DNA of 64,000 nucleotides, from NCBI GenBank assembly GCA_019843655.1, contig JACDQD010000004.1, positions 33,944,900 to 34,008,899 on the forward strand, given 5' to 3'. Below the pieces are notes generated by a model. It was not told the DNA's origin. It was given only the letters and a program-made list of their open reading frames with translations, and ran no database searches. Below, in pieces: positions 1 through 63,361 of this stretch. The stretch's first letter is position 1, and each line of letters starts with the position of its first letter. The stretch comes from Lethocerus indicus (lineage: Eukaryota > Arthropoda > Insecta > Hemiptera > Belostomatidae). The position numbers were made by a program, and so were the translations under genes.

Positions 1-1240
1 TCGATTTCCGACCCTCCTTTTAGGGGCAAGTGTAGCTCACATAAATACACTTGTGGGTGCAATATGGGGCCGATATCTGAAAATTTTCGAAAAACCTAAT
101 TTTCGATTTCCGACCCCTCCTTTTAGGGGCAAGTGTAGCTCACATAAATACACTTGTGGGTGCAATATGGGGCCGATATCTGAAAATTTTCGAAAAACCT
201 AATTTTCGATTTCCGACCCCTCCTTTTAGGGGCAAGTGTAGCTCACATAAATACACTTGTGGGTGCAATATGGGGCCGATATCTGAAAATTTTCGAAAAA
301 CCTAAATTTTCGATTTCCGACCCCTCCTTTTAGGGGCAAGTGTAGCTCACATAAATACACTTGTGGGTGCAATATGGGGCCGATATCTGAAAATTTTCGA
401 AAAACCTAAATTTTCGATTTCCGACCCTCCTTTTAGGGGCAAGTGTAGCTCACATAAATACACTTGTGGGTGCAATATGGGGCCGATATCTGAAAATTTT
501 CGAAAAACCTTAATTTTCGATTTCCGACCTCTCCTTTTAGGGGCAAGTGTAGCTCACATAAATACACTTGTGGGTGCAATATGGGGCCGATATCTGAAAA
601 TTTTCGAAAAACCTAAATTTTCGATTTCCGACCCTCCTTTTAGGGGCAAGTGTAGCTCACATAAATACACTTGTGGGTGCAATATGGGGCCGATATCTGA
701 AAATTTTCGAAAAACCTAAATTTTCGATTTCCGACCCTCCTTTTAGGGGCAAGTGTAGCTCACATAAATACACTTGTGGGTGCAATATGGGGCCGATATC
801 TGAAAATTTTCGAAAAACCTAAATTTTCGATTTCCGACCCCTCCTTTTAGGGGCAAGTGTAGCTCACATAAATACACTTGTGGGTGCAATATGGGGCCGA
901 TATCTGAAAATTTTCGAAAAACCTTATTTTTCGATTTCCGACCCCTCCTTTTAGGGGCAAGTGTAGCTCACATAAATACACTTGTGGGTGCAATATGGGG
1001 CCGATATCTGAAAATTTTCGAAAAACCTAAATTTTCGATTTCCGACCTCCTTTTAGGGGCAAGTGTAGCTCACATAAATACACTTGTGGGTGCAATATGG
1101 GGCCGATATCTGAAAATTTTCGAAAAACCTTATTTTTCGATTTCAAGGCCCTCCTTTTAGTGGCAAGTGTAGCTCAATTAAATACACTTGTGGGTGCAAT
1201 ATTGGGCCGATATCTGAAAATTTTCGAAAAAAATTTTCGA
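1..1240. repeat. Tandem array, 103-bp unit, about 12 copies
   Basis: The landmark TTGTGGGTGC recurs at 51, 154, 257, 361 and 464 and onwards, giving a 103-104 bp period with near-identical units to about 1130 and degenerate ones to about 1240. Each unit contains an inverted pair, CAAGTGTA and TACACTTG, separated by 11 bases, which could form a short hairpin. The array runs off the left edge. Open frames across it are only repeat-driven. It probably lies in a UBR4 intron, since UBR4 exons continue to the left. Confidence 0.95.
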
Positions 1241-2300
1241 TTTTCCTTTTAAATGAAAACTAAAACATTTTTAGGGGGTAAATACACTTGTGGGTGCAAT
1301 ATGGGGCCCTATTTTGCGCCTAAAACGCATCCTTTTGGGCTGGTTTCACTAAAAATACACATTTTGGGCCATAAATACCGCATTTTAAGTTGATTTTGCG
1401 AATGGTATTTTTGGACTAAAACTGCATTTTTGGGCTGGTTTCAGGCTAAAATACACATTTTGGGCCTAAAACCGCATTTTTTTGATTTTTGCGCCTAAAA
1501 ATTTTGGGCCGATTTTGCGCCTAAAACTGCATTTTTGGGCTGGTTTCAGGCTAAAATACACATTTTGGGGCCTAAAACCGCATTTTTTGATTTTGCGCCT
1601 AAAACCGCATTTTTGGGCTGGTTTCAGCCTAAAATACATTTTTGGGCCTAAAACCGTATTTTTGGTATTTTGCACCTAAAACCTGCATTTTTGGGCTGGT
1701 TTCAGGCTAAAATACACATTTTGGGCCTAAAACCGCATTTTGGGCCGATTTTTGGTATTTTGGCCTAAAAAAACCGCATTTTGGCTGGTTTATGCATTTT
1801 TCTTAAAAACCGAATTTTTGGGCTGGTTTCAGGCTAAAATACGCACTTTTGGACCTAAAAACCGCATTTTTTGGCTGGTTTCGGACCCAAAATACACATT
1901 TTTGCTCCTAAAACTGCATTTTTGGGTCGATTTTGCGCCTAAAAACCGCATTTTTGGGCTGGTTTCGGACCCAAAATACACATTTTTGCTCCTAAAACCG
2001 CATTTTTGGGTCGATTTTGCGCCTAAAAACCGCATTTTTGGGCTGGTTTCAGGCTAAAATACACATTTTTGGGCCTAAAAACCGCATTTTTGTGCCGGTT
2101 TTGCGCCTAACAACCGCATTTTTGGGCTGGTTTCGGGCCTAAAATACACATTTTTGGGCCTAAAAACCGCATTTTCAGGCCTAAAAACCACACTGTTGTA
2201 CATAAAACCGCTTATTTGGACCGATTTTGCGCCGAAAAACAGCATTTTTGTGGTGGTTTCGGGCCTAAATACACATTTTTGGGCCTAAAAACTGCATTTA
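1241..2300. repeat. Degenerate tandem array of GCCTAAAACCGCATTTTTGGGC type
   Basis: Short units built on 'ggcctaaaaccgcattttt' and 'gggctggtttcaggctaaaatacac' alternate in irregular higher-order blocks of about 35-75 bases. The reverse complement of the same unit builds the array at 59085-59720, and related units fill PGAM5 intron 1. Bases 2301-2568 after it are AT-rich with nothing recognised. Confidence 0.9.
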
Positions 2301-2568
2301 GGGAAAATGTATTTTTTTTTCTTCAAGATATCTTTTTGAAAAGGGAGATGTTATTCGTAAATTGAAATTCAAAAATTTCAGAAAACTTTGATAAATTATA
2401 TCGTGTTTTGAAATCTGCCGGGTAAAATATTCTTTCTTTAAAGTGATTTCGATTCGCTTCAGGTATTAAAAATAAGGATAAGCGCCCAGTACAAGTACAG
2501 TCAAGTACAAGACCCTGGTTTGTGTTACATTACTGCTAAATGTAAGGGAAAATTTTAAAATTTCTCAC

Positions 2569-54382
<51,814 letters not shown>

Positions 54383-54705
54383 TACGTCGGTTGCGGCGAT
54401 CCTATCCTCGAGCCCGGTATCATCAATCCACCGCCAATTCCGACGACATCACTAACCGGCGGTCGGGAAAAAAGACAACGGAAAAAACCTGTTCCAATTT
54501 CTACCCTTTGTCCCGATTAGACTAGAACAAATAATACCTTCAACTGCTGGTCTAACGAACCAGCCGAATAAGCCGTTCTACTCGGGATCCCCCACAGCCC
54601 CCACTACTGCCACCCACTTTTACACCCTGCGCATTTTCAATATTTTATCGGACAATCCTTAAAACAATTGCCCTATCCGAAATTTAATTTAGCTTTTTAA
54701 AAAGC
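54383..54705. other. UBR4 5' UTR/promoter-proximal sequence
   Basis: Moderately GC-rich sequence directly upstream of the UBR4 ATG. It probably includes the 5' UTR and promoter, but I see no TATA box or initiator that I would defend. Confidence 0.35.
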
Positions 54706-55735
54706 GACGGGAATTCTACATATGTTCAAACGACAAAAAAAACTAATATATTTATTGAAATATACGCAAAAATATGACGGGGCGACGATCGATACAGTCA
54801 CCAGTGGCTGACGGTGCCCTTTCCCCGACTGCAATAACAAAAAACGTCTACTTAAATAAAATATAATTTAAACCAGTACTAAGTATTATTTAAAAATAAA
54901 GTACATTGATTCAAACGTTTTGACTTTTTATCTCCAAAGATGTTAGACAATAGAAAGTAGTCAAATTTAAAATTTTCAAATTCATTATAATACACTCGTG
55001 AACAAATAAAAACTTGAATAAAACATTTTAATCCAAAAACTTTCACAAAATTATTTGTATTATTAAATATAATATCAATTTATGGAGGAGATACATAGTT
55101 TCCAATTTTTTCGTTCTGTCCTAAAAGTATTATTTTTTCCCCCTTGCCTGTAAAATAACTATTCAATTTATTGTTTTCAACTAATTTATAAAAATGACGG
55201 GGATTCCACATATGTTCAAACGGCAAAAAAACTAATATATTTATCGAAATATACGCAAAAATATGACGGGGCGACGATCGATACAGTCACCAGTGGCTGA
55301 CGGTGCCCTTTCCCCGACTGCAATAACAAAAAATTGAAACGTCTATTCAAATAAAATATAATTTAAACCCGTACTATGTATGATTTAAAAAATAAAGACG
55401 ACGGTACATTGATTCAAACGTTTTGACTTTTTTTATCTCCAAACATGTTACGGGATAATAGAATTGAAACGCGTATATAGAAATAAAAGTAGTCGAATTT
55501 AAAATTTTCAAATTCATTATAATACACTCGCGAAGAAATAAAAACTTAAATAAAACATTTTAATCCAAAAACTTTTAGAAAATTATTTGTATTATTAAAT
55601 ATAATATCAATTTATGGAGGAGATACATAGTCTCCAATTTTTTCGTTGTGTCCTAAAAATATTATTTTTTCCCCGTGCTTGTAAAAAACTATTTCAATTT
55701 ATTAATTTTCCCAAATTATAAAAATGACCTTCGTA
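54706..55735. repeat. Tandem duplication, 489-bp unit, upstream of UBR4
   Basis: 'atatgacggggcgacgatcg' occurs at 54772 and 55261, and long stretches on both sides match ('acagtcaccagtggctgacgg', 'tttatggaggagatacatag'). A partial third copy in reverse orientation lies at about 56830-56945 ('tgtgtatctcctccataaatt'). Confidence 0.95.
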
Positions 55736-56020
55736 TAAGGGCGTAATTGTTAAATATTGGATCGAAGGCGGACCTAGCAATGGCCGATTCTACGCTTTCC
55801 AGGAACCGCCTTGTCGTTCTGAAGTGAATCGATTTATACGGTTTATTTGTCTACTTTTACGATTCGAAATTGTAATTTTGACGATTTCTACGATATAAAA
55901 CTGCGGCCGCTTTTCACCGCTCCTAACCGTGCTCTACCCAACGTCTACATCTGAACGGTTTGTACAGAGAGAATAAAATTTTTTTATTGTATCGTCTGAT
56001 TAAAGGTACAGTATTTAGTT

Positions 56021-56465
56021 ACTGTAGGTTCGTGATGTTTCTGTCTCCTGTCTCGCTGGTGGTTCGGTCTTTTGCTAGACCGGGGTTTCGGCCGCTCGCC
56101 GTCTTCAGTCTGTGTGTCAGTAGTCATACTGTAGGTTCGTGATGTTTCTGTCTCCTCTCTGCCGGTTTGGTCTTTTGCTAGACCGGGCGGTTTCGGCCGC
56201 TCGCCATCTTCAGTAGCGCTGTGTGTCAGTCATTTTTGTTATAACGGCTCGGCTAACTTTGGAGGCTTGTTCAATTTTGTGTCCACGAGTTGGATTTTCT
56301 GGCTGACCAATAAGACCACATTTTCTGGCCGGGATGCACTGTAAGGACCATTTTCACTAAGGCCATTTTCTACTAAGACCATTTTCTGGCCTTATAAGAC
56401 CATTTTCTGGACAAAATGGGTGAGAGCTAATAAATTTCGTTATAAGATTGACCATTTTCTATATC
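56021..56465. repeat. Two fold-back fragments followed by TTTTCTGG repeats
   Basis: 'actgtaggttcgtgatgtttc' begins fragments at 56021 and 56128, the second reaching 56235. From 56295 to 56465 are irregular units of 'aagaccattttctgg', the same motif that makes the clean 21-bp array at 63485-64000, also directly after a fold-back copy. Confidence 0.85.
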
Positions 56466-57065
56466 ATCGTCGCCTAATAGTAATATTTTCATAGGCTGAA
56501 TAGGTTAGGAGCGTAAAATCGATGTTTTCAGGCCTGTCTAAGCCCAAAATGGGTTTTCGCTGCGGTTTATTTGCTTGAGGATGAGAGGCTAATATTTTTG
56601 TAACTGTTGAAAGAGTTGTTTTTTTTCTATATTTGAACTACGAACATCTCATCGCAACACTCAATTGTATCCCATTTTCGACCGTCACACACAGAGATAT
56701 TTTCGCAATTTACACGCGTTTAAAAGTGTCGGTATTGAACTTCAGTAGCTGTGTCAGATTATTTAGAGTCTATTAAGTCATTGAGTATAACGCGTCATTT
56801 TTATAAATTAGGGAAAAATAATAAATTACCGGAGGGGGGGAAAAATAATACTTTTAGGACGGAACCAGAAAATTGGAAACTGTGTATCTCCTCCATAAAT
56901 TGGTATTATGTTGAATTATATAAAAATAATTTTCTAAAAGTTTACGGATTAAAATGTTTTATTCTAGTTTTTGAACGCACATTTTCGAACGCTCTAAAAA
57001 CATGCCTGGCATGTAACAGGAAGCGGATACGCAGATTACTAATTTGCAGTTAGTATTTTTATATA

Positions 57066-57066
<1 letters not shown>

Positions 57067-57131
<65 letters not shown>

Positions 57132-57357
57132 AAACGATTTGTTGTCTGTCTGTCTGTTCCTTATAACACAAGATCTAGACAACAAAATAACTTGAAATTT
57201 GTATATACGTACACAAAATTACATTCTGAATGTTCTTAAACAGTTTCGTTGGACATAAACCTCTAAATCTCTATATATAAGACGAAATTGTTGTCTATTC
57301 ACCGTTTCTTTATAACTCACAAGGGTTAATGTGTGTGTGTGTGTCTGTGTGTGTGTC

Positions 57358-57429
<72 letters not shown>
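57067..57429. repeat. (TA)n, (TG)n and (TA)n microsatellites
   Basis: (TA)n lies at about 57067-57129, (TG)n at about 57331-57376 and a second (TA)n at about 57377-57429. No coding content. Confidence 0.95.
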
Positions 57430-57432
<3 letters not shown>

Positions 57433-57590
57433 TATTTACTGTTTATTATATAAGATTTAATTTCTTTTAGCCTTATATTTATGTACATTTTGTAAGTAAT
57501 AGCGAATATAGTAATACGATGTAGTACCTGTTTGATGGCTGTCATCCAATGATATATTAATATAAGTACTATTCATTATTTCTCCGACAG

Positions 57591-58056
57591 AAACATCTTT
57601 CGGGAGCCGACGTACGCCAGCGAATTTTTCGACGACGGATCACCGATATTTCGGTAGTTCGACGGTGGACAACACCGATATCGATAAAGAGGTAAATTGG
57701 CCACCGTATTTTTGAGATACACTTTCGAGATTTTTATTTTATATGAACACTAGTTTGACACAACTTCTGTGCCAACTTCGGGCCTCAGCGGAACCTAATT
57801 TCATTCCGTATATTATTTCGTCGAATAAATTCTCCAGAAAAATAGAAATTTATTTGAGACTGGTTGTTTATATATATATATATATATAACGTGTTCCAGC
57901 GATAGAACGGAGGTCGTCGCTATCTACAAGACCGCGTACCGAATCTTCTTCAGCGATGGTCACGAAGAGGAGACGCCTCATACAGACGTATATCGGCGAC
58001 TCTACCGCGACGGGTCGAAATCCGGTATTACCGTTACAGGAACATACATGGATTAG
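57591..58056 (+). other. Possible exons of an unidentified plus-strand gene
   Basis: After a good acceptor (ttctccgacag at 57590) an open segment to 57691 ends at GAG|GTAAAT; one frame reads TSFGSRRTPANFSTTDHRYF. A second open segment after ttccag (57899) reads DRTEVVAIYKTAYRIFFSDG and stops at TAG (58054-58056). The phases of the two most protein-like frames do not match, and I recognise no family, so this may be chance. Confidence 0.25.
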
Positions 58057-59084
58057 TGACGGGCGGCGCGAACGCACCTCCGTTTAGTGTATACCGGAAG
58101 GTGTGCCCGCCGCCGATCTCAGCCGTCGAGGTAACTCCGCGATCTGGCGATCTATTTGCGCCATACAAGAAAAGATACATCATAAAGCGAACCACCGTAT
58201 ACCCCACTGTATACTTTTATATTCATATAATACAGGTATATTATGCCTACGGTATATAACACCAGTGGAATTTGGTCCGCGATGTAAATCGCATACAGCA
58301 ATCTGCTGGGGATGGGGGGGGGGGTTTATACGTTTGTATATCGTTGACGATATCCTGTGTATATTCGAAGGAAAAAGTATTTCTAATTTCGTGTCTAATT
58401 CACTAGAAACGCCTCTAGCGACGATTTGGACGACGATGCAGCGATCTATTTGCGCTATACAAGAAAAGATACATCATAATGTAAATCAAATGTATACCCA
58501 GTCGTATACGTGAACCGACGATTCTGTCGGGCTGTTGCAAAAAAAGAAAATTCCCGACAACTAGAACTTTTCGTAGATATATCGAAGGAAAGTGGATGAA
58601 AAAAACTTGAAAACGCACGATAATGTATGGTAAACAAAAATTCCCGTATCAGTTTTTTTGCAACAACCTGACAGTATCGTTTCGACAACAGACAGTTCTG
58701 TTGTAATAAAAAAAATACGAATACAAAATGTAATTCTCGGAATGTGTTATGTAACATTTTTGAGAATTAAAAGCTTCAAATAGGCAGACCACCGGCTTTA
58801 TTTCAAAATCACCCCTGAAATCCTGATCTGAATTTCAGTTGTTTGAAAAATTTCCATCCCTATGTAATAACTTAATAACTGTAGCTAAAATATAAGTAGC
58901 TGAAATTTTACTCAATTTACACAATTGAAATTTTAAATAAATAATGAATGATAGTCTTTCAAATATTTCATTTTGCCTTCAAAGGGTTTTTCAAATGTGG
59001 ATTATGCACTTAGAAACTCTGTACAGGCCAATTCATAAAAAATCATTGAACATAAAATACTATTCAGAATAGTTTCAAAAGGTA

Positions 59085-59850
59085 TATCGGTATAAACAGC
59101 GGTTTTCCAAAAATGCCGTTTTTAGGCCCAAAAATGCGGTTTTCAGGCCTAAAAATAAGGTTTTCGGGCGCAAAATCGGCCCAAAAGTGCAGTTTTAGGC
59201 GGAAAATCTGTCTAAAATTCAATTTTAAGGCGCAAAATCTGCCCAAAAATGCACTAAGGCGAAAAATCGGCCCAAAAATGCGCTTTTAAGGCGCAAAATC
59301 TGCCCAAAAATGCGGTTTTTAGGCGCAAAATCGGCCCAAATAGGCGGTTTATTTGCTCAAAAATGCGTTTTTTAGGCCAAAGAATGAGGTGTTTAGGAGC
59401 AAAATGGACCCATAAATATGGTTTTGGGGCGCAAAATCGACCTAAAAAAGGGTTTTCAGGCCAAAAATGTAGCCAAAAATGCGGTTTTTAAGCCCAAAAA
59501 TGGGTTTTAAGGCGCAAAAACGCGGTTTTTAAGCCTGAAAATAAGGTTTTTGCGCAAAATCGGCCCAAAAGTGCAGTTTTAGGCGGAAAATCTGTCTAAA
59601 ATGCAATTTTAAGGCGCAAAATCGGTCCAAAAATGCGGTTTTTGGCGGCAAATCTGCCCAAAAATGCGGTTTTAAGGCGCAAAATCGGCCCAAAAATGCT
59701 GTTTTGGGCCTAAAAACTGTCATCTTCGGTCAGTTTTGGGCCTTAAGACCTCCTTCTTGGGCCTGAAAATGCCCCGATTTTTATTCTGAAAACCGTCATT
59801 TTCGGCCTGAAAACCGCTATTTTTGGCCTGAAATCTCCCCTTTTTGGCCC
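59085..59850. repeat. GCCTAAAA-type array in opposite orientation
   Basis: Units such as 'ggcgcaaaatcggcccaaaa' and 'atgcggttttaaggcgcaaaa' are the reverse complement of the array at 1241-2300. From about 59700 the orientation flips to 'ttgggcctaaaaactgtcatc', so two oppositely oriented blocks meet here. Confidence 0.9.
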
Positions 59851-59976
59851 TTTCTTTGGCTCTTTGGAAACTTACCGAAAAAGATTATACTCGTAGGCGC
59901 ATTTTTTTTTAAATCCAATTTTTAGGATCTCCGGAACGAATTATGTAATCGAATTCCCGTTAACATGTATTGTAAA

Positions 59977-60056
59977 TCAGTGATCGGTTTACGAACGATT
60001 CGGATAGCGAACATAATCTTGGAACTGATTATGTTCGTTAACCGATCACCCACTGT
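59977..60056. repeat. 80-bp fold-back micro-element, second copy
   Basis: It begins 'cagtgatcggtttacgaac' and ends 'gttaaccgatcacccactg', with internal 'aacataatcttgg'. The reverse complement matches 30413-30490. The CAGTG ends resemble short pogo/Tigger-like inverted repeats. Confidence 0.65.
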
Positions 60057-60934
60057 ATATATATTTATATATATATATATATATATTTTTTTTTTCTCCG
60101 TAATTCAGTCGGTATAAAACGTCACGGGGGTTCATTTGACACTGTTTGCATACATTTAAATACAACATTACAACTTTGTACGTAATATTATTGTATTTAA
60201 CTTACCAACCCTTCAAGCGTACTTGCTCTTCTTCCTCCGTGGCCGACAATATTCTCGCGTCAGTTTAATACAGTATACTGAAAATTCTTCGTCGGTAACA
60301 TCACAATACTGTATATAAATTCGTAAAAACAGGCTTGGAATTCGTTAAAATCCGTCATTTTTAAAACGTCAAAACCGTTTTTAATAATCGTCTCTCGATC
60401 CAAAGGTGTTTTGTCGCACCCGGTCTCAGGAGAAACCACTTGGGAAAGTATTCCGGAGTACTTTTGTCGAGAAATAAAAAAAAAAAAATCGTCCTCTCGT
60501 TTAGCCGCACAATTAATTGCATTTAACTTTTCGAGAAAAGACTATTTTTTACGCGCACTTTTTGTATTAATTACGGTATCGGAAAAGGTATAGATCAGGG
60601 AAGGTCGGACAATAGCCTGTTACCTCTTTGTCGGCCCCTCTCTCTTCTTCGCTGTAACGTATATACACAGAAATATATAATGGTATATAATCGATAATAA
60701 AGTAGTGTGTAAATTTTAAAAAATATAAATTTAATAATGTATTATATATTTTAAAAAATGGTAACGATAACGAGGATTATTGTTAATTATTTGAAATTGA
60801 TGAGTGTACATTTTTTTTGGTCGGGCCGCCGACGGTAGGTTATAGGTCGGGTTATCGGGCCGAGTGTGCTAGCGGCAGGTTATCCGTGCAGTCGCCGTGC
60901 GTTTATATGCGTCAGTTGTGCGTCTCCTCCGAGT

Positions 60935-63336
60935 ATGTTCGCTCTGGGGAAATTGACGGCCGTTGGGCTCGGCGCGTTGGGCGGAGGAATAGCGGCCTAC
61001 TACAATTTGGACAGGGGCAAGAACGTGGCGGCGCTCGCCTCGTGGACTGAGGCCAACCAACTACAACCGACCGCCAAATGGGATTCCAACTGGGACAGGT
61101 CCGGGATTCATCTATTTCCCTATTGCCAATACGGTTGGAGCCGACTGGGCGATCGGCCGAAAACACCCCTTTTCGGGCTAATTTCGGGCATAACAACCGC
61201 CTTTTGGGGCCGATTTTAGGTCTTGAAACCCCCCCCCCCCCATTTTGGACTGATTTTTGGCCTATAAACTGCCTTTTTGGGCCGATTTCGGGCCTAAAAA
61301 CTCCCTTTTGGCCCTTAAAAACCGCCATCTTTGGTCAGTTTTGGGCCTTAAAACCTCCTTTTTGGGGCTAAAAATCGCTTTTTTGGGCCTAAAAATGCCC
61401 TTTTTGGGTTGATTTTATGTTCTGAAAACCGTCATTTTCGGCCTGAAAACACCCTTTTCGGGCTAATCTTGGGCATAACAACCGCCTTTTGGGGCGATTT
61501 AGGCTTAAAAACAAACTTTTGAGCCGATTTTGCGACTGAAAATCTCCTTTTGGGGCCGATTTTAGGTCTTAAAACCACCCCATTTTGGACTGATTTTTGG
61601 CCAAAAACCGCTTTTTTGGGGCCTAAAAATGCCCAATTTTTGTTCTGAAAACCGTCATTTTCGGCCTGAAAACACCCTTTTCAGGCTAATCTTGGGCATA
61701 ACAACCGCCTTTTGGGGCGATTTAGGCTTAAAACAAACTTTTGAGCCGATTTTGCGCCTAAAAATCTCCTTTTCCCTTTTGGGCCTAAAATGCCCTTTTT
61801 GTTCTGGTCATTTTCGGCCTGAAAACACTCCTTTTCGGGCTAATCTTGGGCATAACAACCCTTTTGGGGCGATTTAGGCTTAAAAACAAACTTTTGAGCT
61901 GATTTTGCACCTAAAATCTCCTTTTGGGGCCTATTTTAGGTCTTAAAATCCCTCTTTGGACTTATTTTTGGCCTATAACTGCCTTTCGGGCCGGATTTCC
62001 GGCCTAAAACTCCCTTTTGGGCCTAAAACCGCCATCTTCGGTCAGTTTTGGGCCTTAAGACCTCCTTTTGGGCATAAAATCGCTTTTCCGGGCCTAAAAT
62101 GCCCTTTCAGCCGATTTCGGCCTAAAAAACTCCCTTTTGGCCCTAAAACCGCCATATTTGGTCGGTTTTGGGCCTTAAAACCTCCTTTTGGGGCTAAAAT
62201 CGTTTTTGGGCCTAAAATGCCCTTTTGGGCCGATTTCTGTTCTGAAAACCGTCATTTTCGGCCCGAAAACTCCCTTTTCGGGCTAATTTTGGGCATAACA
62301 ACCGCCTTTTCGGGCGATTTAGGCTAAAAAACAAACGTTTGAACCGATTTTACGCCTAAAAACTCCCTTTTGGGCCTAAAAGCTGCCATCTTTGGTCGGT
62401 TTTGGGCCTTAAAACCTCCTTTTAGGGCTAATTTTTGGCATAACAATCGCCTTTTGGGGCTGATTTAGGCTTAAAAACAAACTTTTGACCACTTCGGGTT
62501 GTCACTTGTTGTTGTTGAAAATTTGAAAACAAGTCACGAAATGATATTTACAGAGAGAAGAATCGATTCCGATTTTCCGACTCGAGCTCAGCTTCGAAAC
62601 TCAAGACTCGCCGACATCTCTTCTATATACCGTAGTAATTTTACTACGGCGCGATGAGACACGCACGTCTCAAAAAGTCGCGCGCAGAAATAACTTTCCG
62701 TACTTAATAAGCGTCGAGTACGTCAGTACATCTTTGCGCAGATAAGCCGTAGACGGTTTTCGAACGCGACTATAAGATACGTCCGGATTCTCTGCAATGT
62801 CCCAAATCGATATTGGCCTCTAATCAGGCCAAAGATTTTAACGGTAAATGTAAGCCCTATATGGGACGGGAACTTGCCTTGTCCGGCTAAATAATAATTT
62901 TCACTTCGACTTCGGTTTGACTCTCTCGTTTTAAATTGATCTCGAAATCGGAATTATTCTATTGAGTGATTCGGCGATAAATGACCATCGCGGTCAAATT
63001 CTAGTTGAAGGAACTAAAAAAAAAAACTATATAGAGGCCCGGGTATTTTATCTTATATATAGACAGGAATTTGAAACATACAAATGCTACGCCGCTGATT
63101 TCGAGACTCTCAGTAAATATTTATATATATCGTATAATTCTATAATTGGTATAATCGTTTTGTGTTCGCATTTTGTGTCGAGCTCAGAAGGCAGATAGAG
63201 AAGGAAACGAAGGACGGGAACGGCGACGAAATCGACAAGAAGAAGCCGAAAGCGATACGTCACATAATATTGATTAGGCACGGCCAGTACAACCTGATGG
63301 GCCAAACTGACGGCGAGAGGATTCTCACCGAATTGG
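60935..63336 (+). CDS. PGAM5: PGAM5 mitochondrial serine/threonine phosphatase, first two exons (3' partial)
   Basis: Exon 1 (60935-61098) encodes MFALGKLTAVGLGALGGGIA, a glycine-rich membrane segment, and ends in WDSNWD, equivalent to the WDPNWD assembly motif of human PGAM5. Exon 2 (63188-63336) starts RRQIEKETKDGNGDEI and contains AIRHIILIRHGQYN with the catalytic histidine of the phosphoglycerate-mutase fold, then ERILTELG. The join NWD-AG|A-RQIEKE keeps phase 2, and exon 2 leaves in phase 1 at TTGG|GTAACT. PGAM5 dephosphorylates proteins at the mitochondrial membrane in mitophagy and cell-death control. Remaining exons lie beyond the right edge. The 2.1-kb intron is mostly repeats. The gene is transcribed away from UBR4. 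Confidence 0.9.
61150..62490. repeat. GCCTAAAA/TTTTGGGC repeats filling PGAM5 intron 1
   Basis: Irregular higher-order units contain 'ggcctgaaaacacccttttc', 'gggcataacaaccgccttttg' and 'ttttgggccttaaaacctcc'. Related to the arrays at 1241 and 59085 but with its own higher-order order. The part 62500-63187 holds a mariner type-2 fragment (about 62713-62800, 'catctttgcgcagataagccg') and otherwise AT-rich sequence. Confidence 0.9.
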
Positions 63337-63361
63337 GTAACTACACTACAGTTAGTCTAAA

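Noticed and set aside
363..1160. Long open frames over the left array (MGAIWGRYLKIFEKPKF...)
   Set aside because: The frames repeat with the 103-bp unit and exist only because the unit lacks stops; no splice or start context.
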